64,000 nt of DNA from an uncultured Acidobacteriaceae bacterium (GCA_903828675.1 CAIKND010000038.1:1-64000); one strand, 5' to 3'; positions 37,927 to 47,522 are shown, counted from the stretch's first letter. The notes: generated from the letters alone by a model not told the origin. A program made the numbers and translations.

Positions 37927-39363
37927 CTAATAAGCTTGCAGCTGGTCCAGCGGCAGGCGAACCCTGAAGCAGGTGGAGCCGGGCTCAGAGCGCACACTCA
38001 AATGGCCGCGATGCTTGCGCACGATCCGCATTGCGTTGTCGAGGCCCAAGCCAAGGCCCTGTCCTGGGGCCTTTGTGGTGAAAAACGGCTCAAAGATGCG
38101 TTCTTGAAGTTCGAGTGGAATCCCGGGGCCGGCATCCCATATCTCCACCAGCAACATCTCCCCTTCAAGGCGGCATGCCAGCCGCAGCATGCCTCGATTT
38201 CCCAGTGCATCCAGCGCGTTTTCCAGTAGCGCGGTCCACACCTGGTTCAGCTCGCCTCCGTATGCGCTGATGCGCGGCAAGTCCGGCTCGTAATCGCGGA
38301 CGATCTCGATCTTCGTCATCCGCGATTGCAGCATCTGGAGCGTGGCGTCAACACCGGCGGGCACATCGACCTCCAGAATGGGGGCGCGGTCCATCCCGGA
38401 GTAGGCCTTGATGGCATCGATCAAGTCAAAGATGCGCGCGGTGGAGTTGGCCAGCGTCTGGACCGACCGCGAAGATCGAAGATAGCGGGCGAAGAACTGC
38501 AGTGAGATGGCGGTTTCGTTGGGCCCCAGAATCGCGCGAAAGCGATCCAGATCGGCGATGCTTACTGCCTGCTCGGCCAACTGCGGAGCAACCTCCCAGG
38601 AATTAAGACAGCACAGTTCGTCAAGCCATGCCCGTATGGATTCCTCGCGGGCGATAAATGCCAGGGCATTGGGTTCCTGATTCGGTGTTGTCCTGTTGAG
38701 GATCTCCTCTTCCCAGGATTCAATGGACTGAATCTGATCCTCATTGAGGCAAAGATTGACGAGTTTGAAGCGGCTCTCGCGATTGGCGCGCAAGGCCGCC
38801 GCCAGGCTCGACGCGGCACTTTGCGCTGCGGAAGCCGGGTTATTGAGTTCATGCGCCAGGTTGCCGGCCAGCTTGCCCAACGCAGTCAGTTTCTCTGCCT
38901 GCTGCTCGATGCGCGTCACTTCCCTGACCCGGTCCAGCAGCGTCGATACCACCCGCTGCGTCATCGAAGGTATGGCCTGAAGCATCTCGGGAAAGATGGA
39001 CTTGGAAACCACCAGCGCCCAGACCGGGGTGACCGCGAAGCCCTGGCCGCCGTAGCTCTTCATGCGCGAAAAAGGGAGCACGCCGGTCATCTGGCCGGCA
39101 CGGCCAATGAACAAGGCCATTGGCCCGCCGTGCTGACGGCGCACGTGGATTTCACCCTTGAGAATGAGAATCATGTTCTCGGCGGAGGCGCCTTCCTCAA
39201 AGAGAATATCGCCTGCATTAGCCACCACCTCCCGACCATGACGAGCCAGCCAGAGGCGGTCTTCGAGCGGCAGTCCATGCAGAGGGCCGATGCGGTCGAC
39301 CGCGCTGGCGATCTCATCGACGGGGGTTGGCGAGGCAGGTGCTGTAACGGCTGGGGAGAGCAT
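37927..39363 (-). CDS. cNMP-binding-domain sensor histidine kinase
   Basis: The 478-residue protein has an N-terminal cyclic-nucleotide-binding-like domain (about 35-150) with FEEGASAENMILILKGEI. The HisKA segment carries the phospho-acceptor in LAHELNNPASA, and an HATPase domain follows with ELNQVWTALLENALDA (N box), DAGPGI (G1) and GLGLGLDNA (G2). No membrane segment is present, so it is likely cytoplasmic. ATG 39363 is chosen because GGAGG lies 6 nt upstream; the frame could extend to 39450 but without a better site. No response regulator is adjacent. It is divergent from the GT39 gene. Confidence 0.9.
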   Translation of the reverse strand: MLSPAVTAPASPTPVDEIASAVDRIGPLHGLPLEDRLWLARHGREVVANAGDILFEEGASAENMILILKGEIHVRRQHGGPMALFIGRAGQMTGVLPFSRMKSYGGQGFAVTPVWALVVSKSIFPEMLQAIPSMTQRVVSTLLDRVREVTRIEQQAEKLTALGKLAGNLAHELNNPASAAQSAASSLAAALRANRESRFKLVNLCLNEDQIQSIESWEEEILNRTTPNQEPNALAFIAREESIRAWLDELCCLNSWEVAPQLAEQAVSIADLDRFRAILGPNETAISLQFFARYLRSSRSVQTLANSTARIFDLIDAIKAYSGMDRAPILEVDVPAGVDATLQMLQSRMTKIEIVRDYEPDLPRISAYGGELNQVWTALLENALDALGNRGMLRLACRLEGEMLLVEIWDAGPGIPLELQERIFEPFFTTKAPGQGLGLGLDNAMRIVRKHRGHLSVRSEPGSTCFRVRLPLDQLQAY

Positions 39364-39545
39364 CCAGGTCCTCCGGGCGGCAGAATCAGAATAGCCCATT
39401 CCGTGCGGCTGGCCGCCAACCTCTGTCCCGAAAGCTGTAGACCCCTTCAAATAAGGTGCGCAGTTTTACGAAGTCCTTATGGGTTTTCGTGAGATCGTGT
39501 AATCAGCAGGCATGACTTCCCCGTCTAACCCAGCAGAAGAAAATC

Positions 39546-40865
39546 ATGGTGACTCAGACAGCTCCAACCATCCTGGGGGAACACAGAGCCACCTCGCGCT
39601 GGCTGCTCCTGACCTTCGTCCTCGTTGCGCTGGCCCTCCGCGTTGCGGTCATCCCGTTCGACAATTTTGAAGACCTCATGGATGCCGACCACATCCACGC
39701 CTGGGAGCAGGGAAATGTGGCGCAGGCCCTTGTCGCTGGGCATGGCTTCGGCAGCCCCTTTGTTTCCACCCAGTCGTCAGCCATCATGCCGCCCGTCTAT
39801 CCTCTGGTTGTTGCGGCGGTTTTTGAAGTGTTCGGCGTTCACACCACCCATTCGATTCTCGCTGTCCACTTGTTCGACTGCCTGATCAATTCACTCGCCT
39901 GCATCCCCATCTTTCTGCTGGCGCGCCGCAACTTTGGCCCGCGAGTGGCGCTGTGGGCAGGCTGGGGTTGGGCCTTTTTCCCTTACGGGATCTATTTTTC
40001 AGCGGCATGGGCGTGGTCGACTCACCTGCTGTTGTTGTGCCTTTGCTGGCTGCTCTACCTTGCGCAGGACCTGGAAAAGTCGCCAAAGCTCGGCCTTTGG
40101 GCCGGGTTTGGCCTGCTTGCGGGCTTCGCTGGCCTTACCGAGCCGTCCATTCTGGTGGTTATTCCGTTTCTTCTGGCGCTGGCCGCCTGGCGGCTGGCGC
40201 ACGCCGGCAAGCGTTGGCTGCAGCCGGGGGCAGTTGCTTCACTGGCCCTTGCAGCCACCATCGCACCCTGGCTGATTCGCGACGCACTCGTATTCCACCG
40301 CTTCATTCCCATGCGCGACAGCATGGGCCTCGAGTTGTGGATGGGCAACAATGGTTCTTCTCTCCGCTGGACAAGCGACGATTTGCACCCCCTTCACGAC
40401 GTGAAGGAGTTGGCCGACTACAACAGCATGGGCGAGCTGGCTTACATGAACCACAAGTCGCTGCAGGCCAAAGCCTTTATCGATACCCATCGCAGTTGGT
40501 ACGCCTGGATGTGCGCACGTCGGGCGCTGTATCTGTGGACCGGGTATTGGAGCTTCAATCACGCCTATCTGGCTGAAGAGCCCACCGATCCTGAAAATGT
40601 TCCGTTCGCAACCGGACTTACGCTGCTCGGGCTTACCGGACTTGTTCTGCTTTGGAAGCGAAGTCCAATCGATGCGCTTCGATTCGGAGGAGTCCTGTTT
40701 CTCTTCCCTGTCATGTACTACCTCAACCATCCAGAGCCGTATCACATGCGCCCCCTTGATCCGCTCATGGTAATGCTTGGGTGCTATGCGATTGTCTCTT
40801 GGCGGGCATGGCTGCATGAGAAGGCCGCTCTCAGGGTACCGGCGGTTGTAACCCAGCAGGCTTGA
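39546..40865 (+). CDS. GT39-like polytopic glycosyltransferase
   Basis: The 439-residue membrane protein has 10-12 transmembrane segments and the ArnT/PMT-like N-terminal loop (PFDNFEDLMDADHIHAWEQGN) with acidic residues. The family transfers sugars from polyprenyl-phosphate donors to lipid A, proteins or glycans in the periplasm. The acceptor is not visible from sequence. It is divergent from the cNMP kinase gene across about 180 bp, and faces DUF2164. Confidence 0.8.
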   Translation: MVTQTAPTILGEHRATSRWLLLTFVLVALALRVAVIPFDNFEDLMDADHIHAWEQGNVAQALVAGHGFGSPFVSTQSSAIMPPVYPLVVAAVFEVFGVHTTHSILAVHLFDCLINSLACIPIFLLARRNFGPRVALWAGWGWAFFPYGIYFSAAWAWSTHLLLLCLCWLLYLAQDLEKSPKLGLWAGFGLLAGFAGLTEPSILVVIPFLLALAAWRLAHAGKRWLQPGAVASLALAATIAPWLIRDALVFHRFIPMRDSMGLELWMGNNGSSLRWTSDDLHPLHDVKELADYNSMGELAYMNHKSLQAKAFIDTHRSWYAWMCARRALYLWTGYWSFNHAYLAEEPTDPENVPFATGLTLLGLTGLVLLWKRSPIDALRFGGVLFLFPVMYYLNHPEPYHMRPLDPLMVMLGCYAIVSWRAWLHEKAALRVPAVVTQQA

Positions 40866-40930
40866 ACAGACTCGACCGGCACATATCGGCTTCCGTCTCT
40901 AGATTCGAGGCAGGGTCCTGCCGCGACCTT

Positions 40931-41206
40931 CTATCTGCGGCTCTTCGCCTTCGCGTCCCGTTTCGTCCAGTACTGGAATGCGTCCGCGTAAAGTTCTCCG
41001 TTTAAATCCGATACCCGTTGCTCCATACGTGCTTGCGCGTCCGTAATCGCGTGGTTATAAATGACCGGACCAATCTCTTCCATGAAGAAATTCAGCAGCA
41101 GCCCGGCTGGCAAATCACCAATCGGTTCCGGCATATTCTCCTGAAAATAGCGTTGAATCGATGCGATGGCATTCGCGCGTACCGGCTTTGGAATCTCGAT
41201 CGTCAT
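40931..41206 (-). CDS. DUF2164-family protein
   Basis: The 91-residue protein matches DUF2164: IQRYFQENMPEPIGDLPAG, then FFMEEIGPVIYNHAITDA in the middle. AGGGAAGACA precedes the ATG. The family is small, soluble, and of unknown function; gene position between a GT39 and a GH36 gene gives no clear clue. Confidence 0.88.
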   Translation of the reverse strand: MTIEIPKPVRANAIASIQRYFQENMPEPIGDLPAGLLLNFFMEEIGPVIYNHAITDAQARMEQRVSDLNGELYADAFQYWTKRDAKAKSRR

Positions 41207-41398
41207 TGTCTTCCCTGGCTCCTCAAACTGAGCTTACACTCGCCGTAAAAGTGGCGCTAATAGATACCCGCCGCAGGTGCGCTTCGACCCCCGGCAGTCC
41301 CCGCGGTTGCCCTGGCGCACAATGCAGCTCGCGTTTCAAGCCGTACTGAGCGAGTGATATGATGAGGCGTTTGGAACTCGCACGGAGGAATGCCGTAT

Positions 41399-43624
41399 AT
41401 GTTGAAAGCCTTTACATCAACCCTGGTTTTGCTTGCCGCTTCGATTGCCGCGGCGGCGCAGCCCGCCCCGGTGACCTTCGATTCCACAGCCAAGGTCTTC
41501 CGCATCGACGGTGGTGGCAGCTCTTACGTGTTTGGCGTCAATGCGCGCGGAGAGTTGCAGCAGATCTACTGGGGTGGAAGGTTGGCCAAAACAGACAGCT
41601 TTCCGCAGGCCAGAACCATGCCGGAATGGGCCTCGTTCGATTCGTCCTACACGAATACGCCTGAAGAGTACGTGGGATGGGGCTCGGGGCTCTACATGGA
41701 GCCCGCGCTCAAGGTGACCTTCGCCGACGGCAACCGCGACCTCGAATTGCACTACCTAAGCCACACCACGGTCGCCAACGGCTTTGACGTCGTGCTCAAG
41801 GATATTGGCCGCCCGGTTTATGTCACGCTCCATTACACCATCGAGCCCGAGACCGGGATTCTTGCCCGCTCCGCCACCATCGAGAACCGCGGCGCAACCG
41901 CTTTTACCATCGATCAGGCCGCTGCCGCTGCCTGGGCGCTCCCCGCCGGGCACTACACGCTCAACTACCTCACCGGACGCTGGGCCGGGGAGTGGACGCT
42001 GAATCAGGAAGCGGTTCATGCCGGGGCACGCGTCATTGAGAGCCGCCGCGGCTCCACCGGCCACCAGGCCAACCCCTGGTTTGCACTGCAAGCCGGCGCG
42101 TCCGACGAGGAGCATGGCGAAGTCTGGTTTGGCGCGCTCGCGTGGAGTGGTTCCTGGCGCATCACCGTCGAGCAGGACCAACTCGACGCGGTGCGGGTCA
42201 CCGGAGGATTCAACCCCTTCGACTTCGGATTTGTTCTGCACCCCGGCGAATCGCTCGAGACGCCTGCCTTCTACGGCGGCTATTCCGCGCACGGCCTGGG
42301 CGGAGCGTCGCGCCTTCTCCATCGCTTTGAAAATGCGCACATCCTGCCCCGCACCGGCGCGAAGACTGAAACCGCAGCCGCGCCACGGCCCCGGCCAGTG
42401 ATCTACAACTCCTGGGAGGCCACCGAGTTCAGAGTTGATGAAGGCGGCCAGATAGCCCTCGCCGAGAGGGCTGCGGCGCTTGGCGTTGATCGCTTCGTCA
42501 TGGACGACGGCTGGTTCGGTCAGCGCAAGGACGACCACGCCGGACTCGGCGACTGGTATGTGAACAAGGAGAAGTTCCCTAACGGCCTCAAGCCGCTAAT
42601 CGACAAGGTACACGGCCTTGGAATGGACTTCGGCCTGTGGGTCGAGCCGGAGATGGTCAACCCGGATTCCGACCTCTATCGCAAGCATCCCGAGTGGGTC
42701 CTCTCTTTCCCAGGACGTCCGCGCATGGAGCAGCGCAACCAGCTCATCCTCAACCTGGCCCGGCCTGACGTGCGGGCTTACGTGCTCGGCTTCCTTGACA
42801 AGATTCTGACTGAGAACGACATTGCATTTCTCAAGTGGGACTACAACCGCAACTGGAGCGAGCCCGGTTGGGACCAGCTTCCCCCGGTCGAGCAGAAGCG
42901 CGTGTATGTGGACTACACCCGAAGCCTCTACACCATTCTTTCCGAGTTGCGGCGCAAGCATCCCAAGGTGGAGATCGAGTCTTGCTCTGGCGGCGGCGGG
43001 CGCGTCGACCTGGGAATTCTGCGCTATGTAGACGAGGTTTGGCCTTCAGACAACACCGATCCCTTTGACCGCCTTACGCAGCAGGATGGGTTCACTTACG
43101 CCTACACGCCTCAAATCATGATGGCCTGGGTTACCGACTCGCCGCACGGCATCAACCGCCGCATCAATTCCCTCTCCTACGCGATGCTCAGCTCGATGCA
43201 GGGTTCTCTCGGCATCGGAGCCAACATCGTGGCCTGGAAGCCGGATGAAATGGCGCTCGTCAAGCGGCTCATTGCTGCCTATAAACAGGTGCAGGCGACC
43301 ATCGTGCAGGGAGATCTCTACCGCCTTATCTCGCCTTTAAACGGAAGCGAGTTTTCAGCAACCCAGACGGTGAACTCCGACAAGAGCCAGAGCGCCGTGT
43401 TCGCCTTTATCCATTCCACACAGGAGGGACGCGGGTTCCCGATCCTGAAGTTGAAAGGCCTGGACGCGAAGGCCGTCTATACTCTCAGCTCTATTGAGGG
43501 CAAGGCGCGAGCCGGTACACCGGAAACCGCCAGCGGCGCATGGTGGATGAACCACGGGCTGGAGATGGACGACGACTTCCGCGGAGATTTGCAGGCCGCC
43601 GCATTCCGGCTCGATAGAAAATAG
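41399..43624 (+). CDS. Secreted alpha-galactosidase, GH36
   Basis: The 741-residue protein starts with a signal peptide (LVLLAASIAAAAQ). It has the GH36 layout: an N-terminal beta-sandwich (about 30-320), a catalytic barrel with DRFVMDDGWFG, the nucleophile Asp481 in FLKWDYNR and the acid/base Asp551 in WPSDNTD, and a C-terminal sandwich. It releases terminal alpha-galactose from galactosides such as raffinose-type sugars or galactomannans. ATG 41399 is preferred because GGAGG is 10 nt upstream; ATG 41390 is only 1 nt after that site. A long hairpin follows the stop. Confidence 0.95.
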   Translation: MLKAFTSTLVLLAASIAAAAQPAPVTFDSTAKVFRIDGGGSSYVFGVNARGELQQIYWGGRLAKTDSFPQARTMPEWASFDSSYTNTPEEYVGWGSGLYMEPALKVTFADGNRDLELHYLSHTTVANGFDVVLKDIGRPVYVTLHYTIEPETGILARSATIENRGATAFTIDQAAAAAWALPAGHYTLNYLTGRWAGEWTLNQEAVHAGARVIESRRGSTGHQANPWFALQAGASDEEHGEVWFGALAWSGSWRITVEQDQLDAVRVTGGFNPFDFGFVLHPGESLETPAFYGGYSAHGLGGASRLLHRFENAHILPRTGAKTETAAAPRPRPVIYNSWEATEFRVDEGGQIALAERAAALGVDRFVMDDGWFGQRKDDHAGLGDWYVNKEKFPNGLKPLIDKVHGLGMDFGLWVEPEMVNPDSDLYRKHPEWVLSFPGRPRMEQRNQLILNLARPDVRAYVLGFLDKILTENDIAFLKWDYNRNWSEPGWDQLPPVEQKRVYVDYTRSLYTILSELRRKHPKVEIESCSGGGGRVDLGILRYVDEVWPSDNTDPFDRLTQQDGFTYAYTPQIMMAWVTDSPHGINRRINSLSYAMLSSMQGSLGIGANIVAWKPDEMALVKRLIAAYKQVQATIVQGDLYRLISPLNGSEFSATQTVNSDKSQSAVFAFIHSTQEGRGFPILKLKGLDAKAVYTLSSIEGKARAGTPETASGAWWMNHGLEMDDDFRGDLQAAAFRLDRK

Positions 43625-43649
43625 ATCGAATCGCCCCAGCAAAACCGGA

Positions 43650-43688
43650 GGGCAGGTGAAGCACATTCAACATGTGCTTCACCTGCCC
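43650..43688 (+). terminator. Long 16-bp hairpin after GH36
   Basis: A perfect 16-bp stem (43650-43665 with 43673-43688) has a 7-nt loop TTCAACA. It lacks a T-run (CCCC follows), so termination could be weak or Rho-assisted. It overlaps the 5' end of a longer frame of the DUF4149 gene, which argues for that gene starting at 43713. Confidence 0.6.
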
Positions 43689-43712
43689 CCCAATCCCCTG
43701 TATCCTTCCCCC

Positions 43713-44204
43713 ATGAAGACCGCTCTTCGCACCATCCTTTATCTCGCGCTCATCGTCTGGTTGGGCGCGGAGATCTTCTTCCCCATTGTTGCCGCCATCA
43801 CCTTCACTACCCTTCAGCCTGACACCCACTCGGCCGGCGCCATCGTAGGCCAACTGCTCCGCATTCTGCACGGCATGGGACTGGTCTCGGGAATGGTAGC
43901 CTTAGCTCTCCTCGCCCTGGCTCCGGCCTGGGCCATCTACAAGCCGCGTGCTGTGTTGGCCCCCATGTGCCTGGTCGTCTTCATGATCGCCTGCACCGTC
44001 TACTCGCAGTACGCCATCATTCCAGCCATGGACCAGGACCGCGTCGCCGCCGGAGGAGCAATCGATACCGCCGATGCAGCAAACCAGATCACCGTTCACT
44101 TCAACAAGCTCCACAACCGCAGCGAGCACTTTGAAGAGGCGATCCTCCTCATGGGATTGGCGACCGTTGTCTTGACAGCCTGGGCTGAGACAACACGGGA
44201 CTAG
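43713..44204 (+). CDS. DUF4149-like membrane protein
   Basis: The 163-residue protein has four hydrophobic segments: LALIVWLGAEIFFPIV, a central pair, and LMGLATVVLTAW near the end. It shows the FxxVAxxxF-type start and the NKLHNRSEHFEE loop common in DUF4149 proteins. The function is unknown. ATG 43713 is chosen over an in-frame start at 43656, which lies inside the preceding hairpin. It lies upstream of ychF with a 116-bp spacer. Confidence 0.75.
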   Translation: MKTALRTILYLALIVWLGAEIFFPIVAAITFTTLQPDTHSAGAIVGQLLRILHGMGLVSGMVALALLALAPAWAIYKPRAVLAPMCLVVFMIACTVYSQYAIIPAMDQDRVAAGGAIDTADAANQITVHFNKLHNRSEHFEEAILLMGLATVVLTAWAETTRD

Positions 44205-44320
44205 ATGTCCATAGCACCTGCCACTGTCCACTGACCACTGCCACCTGTTTCCCGTTCCTGTATCATCGTAGAGGCCCCCGTGCGCGCACCCCATCCTGTA
44301 GGGGCCACAATAGGAAGCAC

Positions 44321-45400
44321 ATGAAGACTGGAATTATTGGCCTGCCGCAGGTAGGCAAGACGTCGCTGTTCAAGATCCTCACCAAAGCCAAGCTCGAAGA
44401 GCGCGGCCACTCGCGCCAGGAGCACATCGGCGTGGCGCGCGTTCCCGACGAGCGGCTTGACAAGCTGTCCGCCCTCTATTCCCCCAAGAAAACCACCTAT
44501 GCCTCGGTTGAATTCGTGGACGTGGCCGCTATCGGGCAGGAAGCTCTGAAGGAGACCGCCTTTCTCACCAGCCTGCGCAACGTGGACGCGCTCATTCATG
44601 TCCTGCGTGCCTTTGAAGACGACTCCATTCCGCACGTAGGCCCCATCGATCCGCTGCGCGATATCAAGAACGTCGAGTTCGACCTCATGGTCAGCGATCT
44701 CACCCAGATCGAAAAGCGCCTCGAACGCCTCGATAAGGACCTGAAGAAGGGCCGCACCACCGACCTCGAACACGAGAAAGCCCTGCTCATTCGCTCCAAG
44801 GAGTCGCTTGAGAAGGAGATTCCCCTTCGCGAGTTGGAGATGACCAACGAGGAAAAGAAGCTCATCCGAGGCTTCATGTTCCTGTCGCAAAAGCCCATCC
44901 TCTACACCCTCAATATCGGCGAAAGCACCACCCTGGGCGACGACCTTGAAGCCGCCGTAACCCGCTTCAAGCTGGACGAGGTAGCTCACCGCCCCAACGC
45001 CGGAGCTACGGCCATCTGCGGCAAGGTTGAAGCCGAGCTGGCCGAGATGGACGACGAGGAAGCAACCGAGTTCCTATCCAGCTACGGCCTCCGCGAAAGC
45101 GGCCTGGTGCGCCTGATCCGCAAGAGCTACGAACTTCAGGGACTCATCAGCTTCTTCACCGCCGGCGAGGACGAGTGCCGCGCCTGGACCATTCCTGTTG
45201 GCTCGAAAGCGCCACAGGGAGCCGGGGCCATTCATTCCGACCTCGAACATCACTTCATCCGCGCCGAAACCATTCGCTGGGACAGCCTGCTGGCCGCGGG
45301 CTCCGAAGCGGCAGCGCGCGCCAAAGGCACATTGCGCCTGGAAGGCAAGGAATACGTCGTGCAGGACGGCGACGTCATGCACATCAGGCACAGCGGTTAA
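44321..45400 (+). CDS. ychF: Redox-regulated ATPase YchF
   Basis: The 359-residue OBG-like P-loop ATPase has Walker A GLPQVGKTS (residues 7-15), a switch region with FVDVAAIG, NIGE (the NxxE nucleotide-specificity loop that favours ATP over GTP) and a C-terminal TGS domain ending KEYVVQDGDVMHIRHSG. YchF binds ribosomes and influences oxidative-stress responses. AGGAAG is 6 nt before ATG. The ZIP transporter begins 6 nt after its stop, so the two are likely co-transcribed. Confidence 0.96.
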   Translation: MKTGIIGLPQVGKTSLFKILTKAKLEERGHSRQEHIGVARVPDERLDKLSALYSPKKTTYASVEFVDVAAIGQEALKETAFLTSLRNVDALIHVLRAFEDDSIPHVGPIDPLRDIKNVEFDLMVSDLTQIEKRLERLDKDLKKGRTTDLEHEKALLIRSKESLEKEIPLRELEMTNEEKKLIRGFMFLSQKPILYTLNIGESTTLGDDLEAAVTRFKLDEVAHRPNAGATAICGKVEAELAEMDDEEATEFLSSYGLRESGLVRLIRKSYELQGLISFFTAGEDECRAWTIPVGSKAPQGAGAIHSDLEHHFIRAETIRWDSLLAAGSEAAARAKGTLRLEGKEYVVQDGDVMHIRHSG

Positions 45401-45405
45401 GGCCG

Positions 45406-46131
45406 ATGCTGAAGGTCTCCCTCATTCTGGGCGCCATTGCGGCGCTGGCTGACATTGCCGGCGGATTTGTGCTGGTGCGCGCCCGCGGCGTCGAGCGCTA
45501 TCTGCGTTACTTCGTCGCCCTGGGCGCAGGCTTCCTCATTGCCACAGCCCTGCTGGAGATGATGCCCGAGGGATTGCGCCTGAGCCCGAAGCTGGGCCCG
45601 GTTCTCATCATGGCCGGATATTGCGTTGTCCACCTGCTGGAACACACCATCAACGCCCACTTCCACTACGGCGAAGAAACCCACCAGGGCGAGTTCATCT
45701 CCCGCCATACCGGCAACTCGGTCATGGTCGGCCTCAGCGTTCATGCGCTCTTTGACGGCGTGGCCATCGGCTCCGGTTTCGCCCTGCACGCGTGGCTGGG
45801 CTGGCTGATTTTTCTGGCGATACTGCTGCACAAGGCGCCCGAAGGCTTCACCATGGCCTCCGTAATGCTGGCCAGCGGCCGCAGCCGGTCCATGGCGCTC
45901 TATTCGGCTGTAGGTTTGGCGGCAGCCACACTGGTCGGCGTGCTGGTCATAGGATTGGCGCCCGGCCTGGTGCTCTACGGACTGCCAATCTCAGCCGGCG
46001 TGGCTCTTTACGTGTCGGCGACTGACCTGGTGCCGGAAGTGAACCGCGAGCCCGGAATTCGCATGGCGCTTGTGTTTTTCGCGGGCGTTGGCGGATTCCT
46101 GCTGCTGCGCATGTTCTTGCCCTCGATATAG
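45406..46131 (+). CDS. ZIP-family metal transporter
   Basis: The 241-residue protein has eight hydrophobic segments with metal-site motifs HALFDGVAIG (TM4) and HKAPEG (TM5), the ZIP signature for zinc, iron or manganese uptake. A His-rich loop (HLLEHTINAHFHYGEETH) precedes TM4. ATG 45406 is preceded by AAGG and starts 6 nt after ychF. The longer in-frame start at 45175 would overlap ychF and lacks a ribosome site. Metal preference is not decidable from sequence. Confidence 0.88.
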   Translation: MLKVSLILGAIAALADIAGGFVLVRARGVERYLRYFVALGAGFLIATALLEMMPEGLRLSPKLGPVLIMAGYCVVHLLEHTINAHFHYGEETHQGEFISRHTGNSVMVGLSVHALFDGVAIGSGFALHAWLGWLIFLAILLHKAPEGFTMASVMLASGRSRSMALYSAVGLAAATLVGVLVIGLAPGLVLYGLPISAGVALYVSATDLVPEVNREPGIRMALVFFAGVGGFLLLRMFLPSI

Positions 46132-46311
46132 CCTTTAGGGCATCTCTGATTCAGTCAATGATTTGAAAGGGCACGACAGAAGCTGACGTTGAAAACACAT
46201 AAATTATCGATTTTGCAATAGCCTGAATAGCCGGGATAGCCCGCACGCACACGCTTCTAACACAAACAAGCACAAAATCCCGGCACAGAACGGCCGCATG
46301 CATTGGCCGAA

Positions 46312-46341
46312 ACTTCCCAATTGGCGACGATACGACGACAA
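46312..46341 (+). repeat. Direct repeat, left copy
   Basis: This 30-nt segment beginning ACTTCCCAATTGGCGACGA matches 46527-46556 at 26 of 30 positions. The copies are 215 bp apart and flank the GTCATCCTGAGC motif region. Confidence 0.75.
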
Positions 46342-46526
46342 TGCCAGTTCGGCACCATCATCTTCTACCCACAGAACTGTCATCCTGAGCATCTTGACTC
46401 GCATTTTGCGAGTTACAGCTAAAATGACCGGAAAAATGGCTATTGATTCCATTTGGTTTACACGCCGGTCATTAGGAGCCGCAGCGAAGGATCCGCGGTT
46501 GCCTTTTAGAGTTTCAAAGTTGCGTT

Positions 46527-46556
46527 ACTTCCGAATTGGCGACGACACGACCGCAA
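46527..46556 (+). repeat. Direct repeat, right copy
   Basis: The right copy begins ACTTCCGAATTGGCGACGA and pairs with 46312-46341. Whether the pair bounds a small mobile sequence or is a duplication cannot be decided here. Confidence 0.75.
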
Positions 46557-46594
46557 CCCTGACAAGGGGTATGCAATGAAGTCGAAAGCCCAAT

Positions 46595-47227
46595 TTAGGG
46601 CAGAATTCGGCGGTCGTCTCTACATTGCACGAAGGATGTCATGCAGGATAGCCGGAAGTCGAGCGACCGCGAGTATTGCGCTGGTGTCGCCCGCTCATCA
46701 AGCTTTATGAACCGAGCATGGCAACATTCAAACCCGCTCCAGTTGCCGTGTGAGTCCACGCTGCCCGTAGATCGGGAAGATTCGGAGTAGCCATTGAAGT
46801 CAGCAGGCGACGAATGGAGTTGGTTGGAATAGATAGAGACTGATGCCGAGTTCGGATGCGGGTAACCCGGATGGTCCACCTGCATCTCCGTGAGGTCGAT
46901 CTGTGCCAGTTGGCCATTAGCGAATTTGAAACATGCGATAAAGAGAGTCCACGGCACGGGAATGGGCGGCGGCAGAAAGTTAGCAAATTGAAATACAAGG
47001 AGAGAATTACCTGAATCAGTTTGATACTTCGCAAATGGTTCCAAGAGGATCCGCGATTGTGCTTCTGTTGTGGCACCGGGATGGATTTGACGCACCACAG
47101 CGAGGAGCTTTGATGCCTGCCACCGGCGGTAATAGCTGACGGTAAGCGATCCCCCATAAAACAGCGAGAGAAGCAGAAGAGCAGAGATGAGGCTGGTGAC
47201 AATCACTTTCCGCATAAAAATTCGCAT
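46595..47227 (-). CDS. Single-pass membrane protein of unknown function
   Basis: The 210-residue protein has one N-terminal hydrophobic segment (LISALLLLSLFYGGSL, about 13-28) and a hydrophilic periplasmic domain ending LSCMTSFVQCRDDRRILP. That Cys-containing tail resembles a small acidobacterial family, which I cannot name. The likely start is the ATG at 47215 or 47227; no ribosome site stands out. No neighbouring gene suggests a role. Confidence 0.6.
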   Translation of the reverse strand: MRIFMRKVIVTSLISALLLLSLFYGGSLTVSYYRRWQASKLLAVVRQIHPGATTEAQSRILLEPFAKYQTDSGNSLLVFQFANFLPPPIPVPWTLFIACFKFANGQLAQIDLTEMQVDHPGYPHPNSASVSIYSNQLHSSPADFNGYSESSRSTGSVDSHGNWSGFECCHARFIKLDERATPAQYSRSLDFRLSCMTSFVQCRDDRRILP

Positions 47228-47270
47228 GTCTAATCCGGCGGCTTCGATAGTAGCAGGTTCAGGGCGTATA

Positions 47271-47397
47271 ACCGCCTATGCGGAAGTTTCAGCGGCCGAT
47301 AACGCGCAGTCTCAGTCTTTGCGATCTGGTCGAGCGCAAAATCAGCACAAAAAACTGACCTTCTTTTGTAATGACCTGATTCCCCGAGGCTCCGGAG
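47271..47397 (+). repeat. 127-bp direct repeat, copy 1
   Basis: It begins ACCGCCTATGCGGAAGTTTC and differs from 47523-47649 at 5 of 127 positions. The two are offset by 252 bp. Its 3' end touches the composite repeat at 47397. Confidence 0.9.
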
Positions 47398-47473
47398 GCG
47401 GGTGGCCACGGTCTCGGTGACTTTTTTTCAACCCAGATGAGGGTGCCACCGGTCCCTCGCATTTGGGGACCGG
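47397..47473 (-). repeat. Composite hairpin repeat, copy 2 (inverted)
   Basis: On the minus strand this reads CCGGTCCC-loop-GGGACCGG, GGCACCCTCA, a linker, then a GACCG half-site and the tag GGCCACCCGCC (47397-47407 on the plus strand as GGCGGGTGGCC). It matches 296-371 in architecture and most bases. Confidence 0.85.
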
Positions 47474-47522
47474 TGATGACGCGATACCGAATCATCGGCG
47501 TTTTGTGGGCCGCGCCTGTATC

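Larger units (their letters stand above)
46132..46594. other. Intergenic, repeat-containing spacer
   Basis: I see no gene. It holds TTTGAAAGGGCACGAC (46162-46177; identical copy at 47658-47673), two 30-nt direct repeats (46312 and 46527), and GTCATCCTGAGC (46379-46390) with a GCAGCGAAGGATCCGCGG stretch near 46482, a common dispersed motif in such genomes. Confidence 0.6.
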
